A stretch of DNA of 11,978 bases from Fidelibacterota bacterium UBA2980 (GTDB lineage: Bacteria; Fidelibacterota; Marinisomatia; Marinisomatales; Marinisomataceae), in contig DEAO01000013.1 of the NCBI GenBank assembly GCA_002348725.1, forward strand, positions 1 through 11,978. The letters run 5' to 3'. A program made the position numbers and the translations under genes. The notes under the pieces are model-generated. The model did not search any database and was not told the origin of the DNA. It was given only the letters and a program-made list of their open reading frames with translations. Positions within the stretch are counted from its first letter, which is position 1; each line of letters begins with the position of its first letter. This document shows, one piece after another, positions 5,595-11,978 of this stretch.

Positions 5595-7234
5595 TACATC
5601 ATGCCGCCCATGCCGCCCATGCCCATATCAGGTGCTCCACCAGCAGGCATTGGAGTTTCAGGTTCAGGCTTTTCAGTAATTGCTGCTTCTGTTGTTAGAA
5701 GTAAACCAGATATTGATGCTGCGTTTTCAACTGCAACCCTTGCTACTTTCGCAGGATCAATAATTCCAGCTTTAAACATATTAACATACTCTTCATTTCT
5801 GGCATCAAATCCAAAATCATTCTTCCCTTCAAGAACTTTTTGAACTACAATAGAAGATTCAACTCCAGCGTTTTCACAAATTTGTCTAATTGGACCTTCT
5901 AAAGCACGTTTCATAATATCGACACCAACTTGCTGAGTTTTATCTGCTTTTACTTTATCAAGCTCTAAACTAGCTCTCAATAATGCTACGCCACCTCCAG
6001 CAACAATTCCTTCTTCTACAGCAGCGCGAGTAGCATGTAAAGCATCATCAACTCTTGCTTTCTTTTCTTTCATTTCAACTTCTGTTGCTGCACCAACATT
6101 CAATACCGCAACTCCGCCAGATAGCTTTGCAAGTCTTTCTTGTAATTTTTCTTTATCATAATCAGAGCTTGTTTGATCGATTTGAACTCTGATTTCATTG
6201 ACTCTAGCTTTAATAGCGTTCTTGCTACCAACACCATCAACAATAGTGGTATTATCTTTATCACTAACAACTTTCTTACAAGAACCAAGATATTCTAAAG
6301 TTGCATTTTCTAATTTATATCCTTGCTCTTCAGAGATAACTGTTGCACCAGTGAGAATAGCAATATCTTCAAGCATTGCTTTTCTTCGATCGCCAAAACC
6401 AGGAGCTTTAACTGCTAAAACTTTAAATGTTCCTCTTAATTTATTTACAACTAAAGTTGCAAGTGCTTCTCCATCAATATCTTCAGCAATAATCAGAATA
6501 GGCTTACCAGCTTGAACAACTTTCTCAAGCAAAGGAAGTAAATCTTTCATATTGCTAATTTTTTTATCGTGAACTAATACATATGGGTCTTCTAAATCAG
6601 CTTCCATAGAGTCAGAATTAGTTACAAAGTATGGAGATAAATAACCTCTATCAAATTGCATCCCTTCTACAAACTCTAAATAGGTCTCAGCAGTTTTAGA
6701 TTCTTCAACAGTTATTACACCATCTTTACCTACTTTATCCATTGCTTCAGCAATTTTAGACCCAATTTCTTGATCATCATTTGCAGAAATTGTAGCAACC
6801 TGTGCTATTTGATTTGAATCAGGGATATCCTTGGATATTTTTGATATAAATTCTATAATATGATCTTTTGCAAGGTCTATTCCTTTTTTAATTTCCATTG
6901 GATTTGCTCCAGCGGTAACATTCTTTAACCCTTCAGAAATAATAGATTGTGCTAAAACAGTAGCAGTAGTTGTTCCATCTCCAGCTTTATCAGAAGTTTT
7001 TGAAGCAACTTCTCTTAACATTTGTGCTCCAACATTCTCAAGTTGATCTTCTAAATCAATCTCTTTTGCAACAGATACACCATCTTTAGTAACTGTAGGT
7101 GCACCAAATTTTCTTTCAATAACAACATTTCTACCTTTAGGGCCTAAGGTAACCCTAACAGCATTGGCTAGTTTATCTACGCCTTTCTTTAATGCTGCAC
7201 GTGCTTTTGTATCGTATGCTATTTCTTTAGCCAT
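5594..7234 (-). CDS. groEL: Chaperonin GroEL (60 kDa, Hsp60)
   Basis: ATP-driven folding chamber that works with GroES in the cytosol. At 546 residues it is the standard length. Visible landmarks are TLGPKGRNV (29-37), the nucleotide-site GDGTTT (85-90), the equatorial/intermediate-domain stretch DDALHATRAAVEEG followed by GGGVALL, and the flexible Gly-Met tail (about 529-546). The ATG at 7232-7234 has a strong GGAGG 9 nt upstream in the 16-nt spacer after groES. The stop TAG shares its last base with the folK GTG. The protein is fully conserved and there is nothing unusual in the sequence itself. Confidence 0.99.
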   Translation of the reverse strand: MAKEIAYDTKARAALKKGVDKLANAVRVTLGPKGRNVVIERKFGAPTVTKDGVSVAKEIDLEDQLENVGAQMLREVASKTSDKAGDGTTTATVLAQSIISEGLKNVTAGANPMEIKKGIDLAKDHIIEFISKISKDIPDSNQIAQVATISANDDQEIGSKIAEAMDKVGKDGVITVEESKTAETYLEFVEGMQFDRGYLSPYFVTNSDSMEADLEDPYVLVHDKKISNMKDLLPLLEKVVQAGKPILIIAEDIDGEALATLVVNKLRGTFKVLAVKAPGFGDRRKAMLEDIAILTGATVISEEQGYKLENATLEYLGSCKKVVSDKDNTTIVDGVGSKNAIKARVNEIRVQIDQTSSDYDKEKLQERLAKLSGGVAVLNVGAATEVEMKEKKARVDDALHATRAAVEEGIVAGGGVALLRASLELDKVKADKTQQVGVDIMKRALEGPIRQICENAGVESSIVVQKVLEGKNDFGFDARNEEYVNMFKAGIIDPAKVARVAVENAASISGLLLTTEAAITEKPEPETPMPAGGAPDMGMGGMGGMM

Positions 7235-7243
7235 TTAACTAAT

Positions 7244-7248
7244 CCTCC
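7244..7248 (-). promoter_or_regulatory. Strong ribosome binding site of groEL
   Basis: GGAGG, 9 nt before the groEL ATG, in the short groES-groEL spacer. It is one of only two full consensus sites in a window where most genes have none, in keeping with high chaperonin expression. Confidence 0.85.
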
Positions 7249-7250
7249 TT

Positions 7251-7544
7251 TTAAAGTACTGCTAGAATATCGCTTTCTCTCATGATCAGTAATTCTTTAC
7301 CGTCATGAACGATTTCAGTACCAGAATATTTTCCATATAAAACTTTATCACCCGGTTTAAGTGAAGATTCAAAGCAATCCTCTTTAGAATTACATTTTTT
7401 TCCTTCACCAACGACAAGAACAGTCCCTTGTTGAGGTTTTTCTTGTGCTGTATCAGGTAAAATAATACCGCTAGCAGTCTTTTCATCAGCCGCTAGTGGC
7501 TCTACAACAACTCTATCTTCTAATGGTTTAATTTTTAGAGACAT
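7251..7544 (-). CDS. groES: Co-chaperonin GroES (10 kDa)
   Basis: Heptameric lid of the GroEL chamber. The 97 residues are colinear with the family: LKIKPLEDRVVVEPL (3-17), mobile loop EKTASGIILPDTAQEKPQ (21-38), GTVLVVGEG (40-48), KPGDKVLYGKYSGTEI (63-78), and DGKELLIMRESDILAVL at the C-terminus. The roof segment between GEG and KPGD reads KKCNSKEDCFESSL, with Cys51 and Cys57, where most GroES have a cysteine-free polar loop. The ATG has GGAGG 4 nt upstream. It leads the groES-groEL-folK-dNK run. Confidence 0.98.
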   Translation of the reverse strand: MSLKIKPLEDRVVVEPLAADEKTASGIILPDTAQEKPQQGTVLVVGEGKKCNSKEDCFESSLKPGDKVLYGKYSGTEIVHDGKELLIMRESDILAVL

Positions 7545-7548
7545 ATTT

Positions 7549-7553
7549 CCTCC
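7549..7553 (-). promoter_or_regulatory. Ribosome binding site of groES
   Basis: GGAGG on the minus strand, followed by AAAT and the ATG. The spacing is a little short, but the match is full consensus. Confidence 0.75.
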
Positions 7554-7574
7554 ATTATTAATTTTGCGCTTGGA

Positions 7575-7603
7575 ATTTTAACATTAATAAACAAGAATAA
7601 CAA
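7575..7603 (-). promoter_or_regulatory. Candidate sigma-70-type promoter of groES-groEL
   Basis: In the 70-nt dut-groES gap, the minus strand has TTGTTA (7598-7603), a 17-nt spacer and TAAAAT (7575-7580). Initiation near 7568 would give a leader of about 24 nt carrying the GGAGG. There is no CIRCE inverted repeat (TTAGCACTC-N9-GAGTGCTAA), so HrcA control is not supported. Such hexamers arise easily in AT-rich DNA, so confidence is modest. Confidence 0.4.
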
Positions 7604-7614
7604 ATAAATTTGAG

Positions 7615-8052
7615 TTACTTGCCAGTACTTCCAAATCCACCTTCTCCTCGAGAGGTGTCAGATAATTCATCTACTAATTCAAATTCTATTGGAGAACTAT
7701 CAACAGCAACTAACTGAAAATATCTTTCTCCTTTCTTTACTGCATAATCTTCTGGATATATATTATCAACCATACCAACTAATTCTCCTCTATATCCGCC
7801 ATCAATCAAACCAATTGAATTAGCTAATCTTAATGGGGTTTTTGAAATACTAGATCGAGGGAAAAGATAATAAGCTTTATTATCTAAATTTTCACATGCA
7901 ATCTGTAAGTGAATTGGAGTAGTAGAGTGCCCAGGTATAACCTGATCTTCCACTACAAACAAATCTAATCCGGCATCACCTGTATGGAAATGTGAGTGAG
8001 TTTCATACAACTCTCTGACAACATCATTGAATGGTTTAATTCTTAATTTCAT
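7615..8052 (-). CDS. dut: dUTP diphosphatase (dUTPase)
   Basis: Hydrolyses dUTP to dUMP and PPi, keeping uracil out of DNA and feeding dTMP synthesis; trimeric and cytosolic. All five motifs of the trimeric family are present in 145 residues: DAGLDL (26-31), PRSSISK (65-71), GLIDGGYRGE (81-90, catalytic Asp84 and Tyr87), the motif 4 region KKGERYFQLVAV (106-117), and the Gly-rich C-terminal arm RGEGGFGSTG (135-144). The SSISKTPLRLANSIG wording resembles FCB and eukaryote/viral dUTPases more than E. coli Dut. The start lies inside the end of the mscS-like gene (17-nt overlap) and has no Shine-Dalgarno, implying coupled translation. Confidence 0.96.
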   Translation of the reverse strand: MKLRIKPFNDVVRELYETHSHFHTGDAGLDLFVVEDQVIPGHSTTPIHLQIACENLDNKAYYLFPRSSISKTPLRLANSIGLIDGGYRGELVGMVDNIYPEDYAVKKGERYFQLVAVDSSPIEFELVDELSDTSRGEGGFGSTGK

Positions 8053-9073
8053 TTTTATGAATCACAGTACGAATTGGATAAGGAATCTCAATGTTTTCCT
8101 CTTTAAATCGCTTATGAAGCGCCTTAATAAATGCGTTCAAAATTGTATTATGATCACCAAATTCTTTACCTTGAAAATATATGAAAAAATTTACACTTGA
8201 ATCGGCAAATTCTCTGAACCTAATAGTTGGCTTATAGTCCGTATTGATACATTCAAGTTCATTATAAAGTTTGTTAGCAACATCTAAAGAAACTCTTTCT
8301 ACATGATCCAAATCACTATCATAAGATACACCAATCTTTATTGGTACTCTAAATGCAGCATCTGATGATGTAAAATTCTTTGATGTAGAGCCTGAAAGAA
8401 CAGAATTAGGGATAGAAATAAGATTATTTTGCCTTTCTCTCAATGTTGTATAACGCCAACCTATGTTTACTACATAACCTTGATAGCCATTATCCAGCTC
8501 AACATAGTCTCCTTCTTTCATTGTTTGACTAAGCAATATATTAATTCCTCCAAACAAATCAGATAAGGTGTCTTTAAGTGCTAAAGAAACAGCTAAACCA
8601 CCTACTCCCAATGCAGTAATAAGAGGAGTAATAGAAATTCCAAAAGACTGTAAAATAATTAAAAATCCAAGAGCATAAATGGATACATTGACTAATCCTT
8701 TAAAAATACCAGTCGAAGGCAGTGAACTGTTGCTCTTTGACCATACATCTAATAACCCCATAATAATTTTTGATAAGGTTAAGCTGATTGATATTACCAA
8801 AAATGCAAATATCAGCTTTGATGCATAAACATTATATGGATCAGCAAGCTCAACATTGCTCAATGCAATAGACAATGATGCTAAAAAGAACCAAAATACA
8901 ACCATAGCATCAAATGCATTGATTACAACATCATCTCCTTTCCATGATGTACCGTCAGAAAACTTCTTTATTCTACTGAAAAAATAAGTTTTAAATATAA
9001 AACCTATAAATACACCACCAACAATGGTTAAAATAGGTTCCATCCACTCTAAATAAGCTATTTCTAAGTTCAT
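8036..9073 (-). CDS. MscS-family small-conductance mechanosensitive channel
   Basis: Inner-membrane channel that opens under membrane tension to release solutes during hypo-osmotic shock. At 345 residues it is slightly longer than E. coli MscS. Transmembrane segments are visible at about 13-32, 53-72 and 86-107, then 126-145, leading into the Gly/Ala-rich pore helix GVGGLAVSLALKDTLSDLFGG (156-176). The beta domain follows: EGDYVELDNGYQGYVVNIGWR (187-207), then IPNSVLSG (221-228). The C-terminal alpha/beta domain ends with the typical EIPYPIRTV (329-337). One extra N-terminal helix compared with MscS is likely. The ATG at 9071-9073 is preceded by CCCCC rather than a Shine-Dalgarno, and a promoter is placed so that the transcript may be leaderless. 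It overlaps dut by 17 nt. Confidence 0.94.
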   Translation of the reverse strand: MNLEIAYLEWMEPILTIVGGVFIGFIFKTYFFSRIKKFSDGTSWKGDDVVINAFDAMVVFWFFLASLSIALSNVELADPYNVYASKLIFAFLVISISLTLSKIIMGLLDVWSKSNSSLPSTGIFKGLVNVSIYALGFLIILQSFGISITPLITALGVGGLAVSLALKDTLSDLFGGINILLSQTMKEGDYVELDNGYQGYVVNIGWRYTTLRERQNNLISIPNSVLSGSTSKNFTSSDAAFRVPIKIGVSYDSDLDHVERVSLDVANKLYNELECINTDYKPTIRFREFADSSVNFFIYFQGKEFGDHNTILNAFIKALHKRFKEENIEIPYPIRTVIHKNEIKN

Positions 9074-9079
9074 GGGGGT

Positions 9080-9108
9080 AGATTACTAATAAAAGTTTAC
9101 TTCGTCAA
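9080..9108 (-). promoter_or_regulatory. Promoter of mscS-dut, probably giving a leaderless mRNA
   Basis: In the 48-nt gap after ispG the minus strand has TTGACG (9103-9108), a 17-nt spacer and TAATCT (9080-9085). Only six bases, ACCCCC, separate the -10 hexamer from the ATG of the MscS gene, so the expected start site is the A of the ATG itself. The lack of any Shine-Dalgarno agrees with this. This is the best sigma-70-like match I see in the window. Confidence 0.6.
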
Positions 9109-9121
9109 GATAATGAACAAT

Positions 9122-10855
9122 TTAAATTAAAGGCTCGACCCAATCATTGTTCGCTTTAATTAGGTTAATTAGTTCGTCAACCGCATCTTTGCTTGATATA
9201 TTTCTTTTAACTAAATCTTTTCCTTTATAAAGAGAAATAACATCTTTTCCTGAACCAACATACCCATAATCAGCGTCTGCCATCTCTCCAGGGCCATTCA
9301 CAATACAACCCATTACGGCTATTTTTAAATCTTTTAGATGACTTGTTTTCTCTTTAACTAGTGCTGTAGTTTCTTGAAGATCAAATTTTGTTCTTCCACA
9401 AGATGGACATGATATGTAATCTGTTTTAAAGATTCTTGTTCGTGTATTCTGAAGAATAGAAAAGCTCAATTCATTAATTCTTTCATGATGATAATCAGAA
9501 TCTAACCAAAGACCATTCCCCATTCCCTCCAATAACAAAGTACCAAAATCTATGGATGCATCAATAGATAGCTTCTCGAAATCTTCTTCTTTGTAAGATT
9601 TTTTAAATAAAACAGGGTTAGTAATGCCTTGTTTTTCAAAAAAATTAAATATATCTCTAAAATCAGTTTCGTTGTCATGAAAATCAAATACAAATACAAC
9701 ATTTTTAGGCATAGAACTCATAATCGAGTTAGTAATAGTTTCTTTACTGAGAGACACAAAATTTATTATATCAGATTTATCATCTGATTGACGATATTCT
9801 TTAATTGAATGAAAATAAGGTAATCTTTCATTTTTATTATTTATTAACTCTTTTCCATCATAAAAATAATCAGGTCCATTCCCTTCAAATAAAGCATTAG
9901 AACTAGATAGAACGACTGGAACATTGTCTCCACCAATATTAAGCACTGCTGAAGTAGAACTTTTATGATATTCTGATAACCTATGGTCGTCTTTATTGAT
10001 TGGATTTAATATTCTTGTTTTATCAATAATTTTTTTCGCAGTAGGTATTTCAAATTCTGGATCTTCTGTAAGAGACACTCGAATTGTATCACCAATACCA
10101 TCATTTAATAGTGAACCAATCCCTAAAGAAGACTTTATTCTACCGTCTAACCCATCTCCTGCTTCTGTTACTCCAAGATGAAGTGGAAAATGCATATTTT
10201 CTTCATCCATTTTTTTGACTAATAATCGATAAGCATGCACCATCACTAACGGATTGCTTGATTTCATTGATAAAACAACTTGGTCAAAATCATTTTTATC
10301 GCAAATTCTTAAAAATTCTAGAGCAGATTCGACCATTCCAAGAGGAGTATCTCCAAATCGATTCATTATTCTGTCTGATAAGGAACCGTGATTTGTTCCT
10401 ATTCTTATAGCAGTATTATGTTTTTTGCAAATATCTAACAATGGAATAAAACGATCTTCAATCTTAAGCAGTTCATCATTGTAAGTTTTATCATTATACT
10501 CTTTTATTTCAAACTTCTTTCTATCAACATAATTTCCAGGATTAATTCTCACTTTTTCAACAATTTCTGCAGCAGTTATTGCAGCATTAGGAGTAAAATG
10601 TATATCGGCAACTAGAGGGTTTGTATACCCCTTATTTCTTAGAGAATCTTTAATATTCTGTAGGTTTTCTGCTTCTTTAATATTTGGAGCAGTAAATCGT
10701 ACTATTTGTCCACCTGCATCAATAATTCTTATCGCTTCTTCAACGCTAGCTTCTGTATCTAATGTTGAAGCTGTTGTCATTGATTGGGTTACGATGGGAT
10801 AATCGCTACCAATTATCACATCTCCGACGCTAACATTGATAGTTTTTCTTCTCAC
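9122..10855 (-). CDS. ispG: 4-hydroxy-3-methylbut-2-enyl diphosphate synthase, large (three-domain) form
   Basis: Converts MEcPP to HMBPP, the penultimate step of the MEP isoprenoid pathway, using a [4Fe-4S] cluster. The TIM-barrel part (about 1-280) has VTQSMTTASTLD (22-33), VRFTAPN (52-58), VADIHFTPNAA (82-92), VRINPGN (102-108) and LHLGVTEAGDG (225-235). The C-terminal reductase-like domain binds the cluster with Cys483, Cys486, Cys517 and Glu524 (in SCPSCGRTKFDL and CIVNGPGE). E. coli IspG has 372 residues; here 577, with an insert of roughly 285-465 between barrel and cluster domain. This is the arrangement known from plants, Chlamydiae and Bacteroidetes. The start is GTG at 10853-10855, 2 nt after the mraY stop, without Shine-Dalgarno; the protein then begins directly with RRKTINVSVGDVIIG, as the family expects. 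Confidence 0.96.
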   Translation of the reverse strand: MRRKTINVSVGDVIIGSDYPIVTQSMTTASTLDTEASVEEAIRIIDAGGQIVRFTAPNIKEAENLQNIKDSLRNKGYTNPLVADIHFTPNAAITAAEIVEKVRINPGNYVDRKKFEIKEYNDKTYNDELLKIEDRFIPLLDICKKHNTAIRIGTNHGSLSDRIMNRFGDTPLGMVESALEFLRICDKNDFDQVVLSMKSSNPLVMVHAYRLLVKKMDEENMHFPLHLGVTEAGDGLDGRIKSSLGIGSLLNDGIGDTIRVSLTEDPEFEIPTAKKIIDKTRILNPINKDDHRLSEYHKSSTSAVLNIGGDNVPVVLSSSNALFEGNGPDYFYDGKELINNKNERLPYFHSIKEYRQSDDKSDIINFVSLSKETITNSIMSSMPKNVVFVFDFHDNETDFRDIFNFFEKQGITNPVLFKKSYKEEDFEKLSIDASIDFGTLLLEGMGNGLWLDSDYHHERINELSFSILQNTRTRIFKTDYISCPSCGRTKFDLQETTALVKEKTSHLKDLKIAVMGCIVNGPGEMADADYGYVGSGKDVISLYKGKDLVKRNISSKDAVDELINLIKANNDWVEPLI

Positions 10856-10857
10856 TT

Positions 10858-11961
10858 CTATAAGATTTTAAAGGTTGTAAGAGACAATAACGCAAAGAAA
10901 ATTCCAAGCAACCAGAAACGTACTACTACTCGTGATTCAGGCCATCCTTTTAATTCAAAATGATGATGAAGAGGTGCCATTAAAAATAATTTTTTTGGTT
11001 CTCCATACTTCTTCTTAGTCCACCTATGATATATTACCTGCAATATTACTGACAAAGCTTCCAAAACAAAAACTCCACCTACAATAATTAACAAAAGTTC
11101 TTTCTTTAATAGGATTGCTAACGTTCCCAATGCAGCCCCCATAGACAAAGAACCAACATCTCCCATAAAAATCAATGCTGGCCTTGCGTTAAACCATAAA
11201 AATCCAAGACAGCCTCCAAAAAGAGCAGCAGCAAAAATTGTTAATTCACTTGCCATTGGTATGTAGGTAATATTTAGATAATCAGAAAAATCAACTCTTC
11301 CAGATATATAAGACAATACTCCAAATACACTAACAGATATAGCAAGCAATCCTGTAGCTAACCCATCAAGTCCATCGGTTAGATTCACAGCATTAGATGT
11401 TGCAGATACAACAAGAATAATGAATAATGTGTAGATAAATGGATTAAGAAAATCAATTGAAACATACTTTAAAAATGGAACAAAGGTGAAATAAGTCTTA
11501 TCTATACCGTCAGCAATATAAGCGCCAGAATTAATTATCATAAATGAGATAAAAATACCAAGTATAGATTGGGCAATTAATTTATAACGTCCAGCTAAAC
11601 CTCCATCTTTTTTCTTTATGGATTTTAAATAATCATCGTAAAAACCAACACAACCCATCCAAAGCATTGAAACACAAATAATTTGTATAAACAGATTATT
11701 TATATCCGCAAATATTAAGGTAGGTATTATTGTGGCAACAATGATAAGAACACCGCCCATAGTTGGCGTTCCCTGTTTTTCATGATGGCTCTCTGGACCA
11801 TGATCTCTAATGGATTCTCCAATTTGGAGCCTTGTAAGATTTCGAACAATAATTGGACCAAAAATAAAACTAATCAAAAGTGCTAGAATCGCACTGGCTC
11901 CTGCACTAAATGTGATATACTCAAATAAATTTCTTAACGAATCTAATAGTTCATTTAACAT
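10858..11961 (-). CDS. mraY: Phospho-N-acetylmuramoyl-pentapeptide transferase
   Basis: Integral inner-membrane enzyme that transfers phospho-MurNAc-pentapeptide from UDP to undecaprenyl phosphate, making lipid I for peptidoglycan. The 367 residues include about ten hydrophobic spans. Landmarks are KQGTPTMGGVLII (62-74), GFYDDYLK (106-113, Asp109/Asp110), NAVNLTDGLDGLATG (190-204), FNARPALIFMGDVGSLSMG (257-275, Asp268), and APLHHHFELKGWPESRVVVRFW (329-350) with the His triplet 332-334. The ATG is at 11959-11961; the 17 nt upstream contain an in-frame TAA (11967-11969) that could be the end of the preceding gene, perhaps murF, but this cannot be shown. It is followed 2 nt later by ispG instead of the murD common in dcw clusters. 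Confidence 0.98.
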   Translation of the reverse strand: MLNELLDSLRNLFEYITFSAGASAILALLISFIFGPIIVRNLTRLQIGESIRDHGPESHHEKQGTPTMGGVLIIVATIIPTLIFADINNLFIQIICVSMLWMGCVGFYDDYLKSIKKKDGGLAGRYKLIAQSILGIFISFMIINSGAYIADGIDKTYFTFVPFLKYVSIDFLNPFIYTLFIILVVSATSNAVNLTDGLDGLATGLLAISVSVFGVLSYISGRVDFSDYLNITYIPMASELTIFAAALFGGCLGFLWFNARPALIFMGDVGSLSMGAALGTLAILLKKELLLIIVGGVFVLEALSVILQVIYHRWTKKKYGEPKKLFLMAPLHHHFELKGWPESRVVVRFWLLGIFFALLSLTTFKIL

Positions 11962-11978
11962 GGTTTTTAATATCTTCT

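Noticed and set aside
5601..5843. Plus-strand frame rich in Met-Pro-Pro opposite the groEL tail
   Set aside because: The MPPMPPMP pattern is just the complement of the Gly-Gly-Met codons of the GroEL tail.
6100..6288. Minus-strand alternative frame inside groEL
   Set aside because: Out-of-frame reading within intact groEL, with a Lys/Leu-rich product and no initiation signal.
6198..6515. Plus-strand frame of 105 codons opposite groEL
   Set aside because: It is a shadow of a strongly conserved gene; hydrophobic runs come from reverse reading of Asp/Glu/Lys-rich codons.
7286..7486. Minus-strand alternative frame inside groES
   Set aside because: Overlaps the full-length, conserved GroES frame and has no independent support.
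7545..7614. CIRCE heat-shock operator upstream of groES
   Set aside because: I looked for TTAGCACTC-N9-GAGTGCTAA in the gap; neither arm is present, only an unrelated GAGTTACT near the dut stop.
9996..10181. Plus-strand frame of 61 codons opposite ispG
   Set aside because: Antisense to the conserved TIM-barrel region; composition is a by-product of AT-rich coding.

Overview
The window is a compact, AT-rich stretch of bacterial chromosome. All fourteen genes lie on the minus strand, so transcription runs from high to low coordinates. Several features point to the FCB side of the tree, with marine Marinimicrobia (SAR406)-like bacteria as my best guess. These are the S16 protein with a long Lys/Glu tail, the large three-domain form of IspG, the dNK family found next to folK, scarce Shine-Dalgarno sequences, and an outer-membrane protein whose signal peptide ends in LGQG. 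The lineage is inference; no rRNA is present.

In order of transcription: mraY and ispG (11961-9122) link cell-wall lipid I synthesis to isoprenoid precursor synthesis. After a 48-nt gap with a good promoter come a MscS-type channel and dut (9073-7615). A 70-nt gap with a weaker promoter precedes groES-groEL, which runs without a break into folK and a deoxynucleoside kinase (7544-4462). Next is a cassette of a 55-residue membrane peptide (found here by hand, 4451-4284), a small outer-membrane beta-barrel protein, rsmE and a HIT-family hydrolase. These four genes are joined by three successive 8-nt start/stop overlaps. Then follow smc (2648-519) and, after an 81-nt gap, rpsP, which runs off the left edge.

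Most genes are housekeeping: peptidoglycan and isoprenoid synthesis, protein folding, folate and nucleotide metabolism, and ribosome biogenesis. The exception is smc. Its two ATPase head halves are colinear with canonical bacterial SMC, but the protein has only 709 residues instead of roughly 1,150-1,200. The globular hinge is absent. At the middle of a shortened coiled coil sits a CX2C-X9-CX2C zinc-ribbon-like motif. This looks like an SMC whose dimerisation hinge has been replaced by a Rad50-hook-like metal site, and it is the most notable feature of the window.

Coding density is very high. No intergenic gap exceeds 81 nt, and I see no tRNA, rRNA, CRISPR, insertion sequence or prophage.
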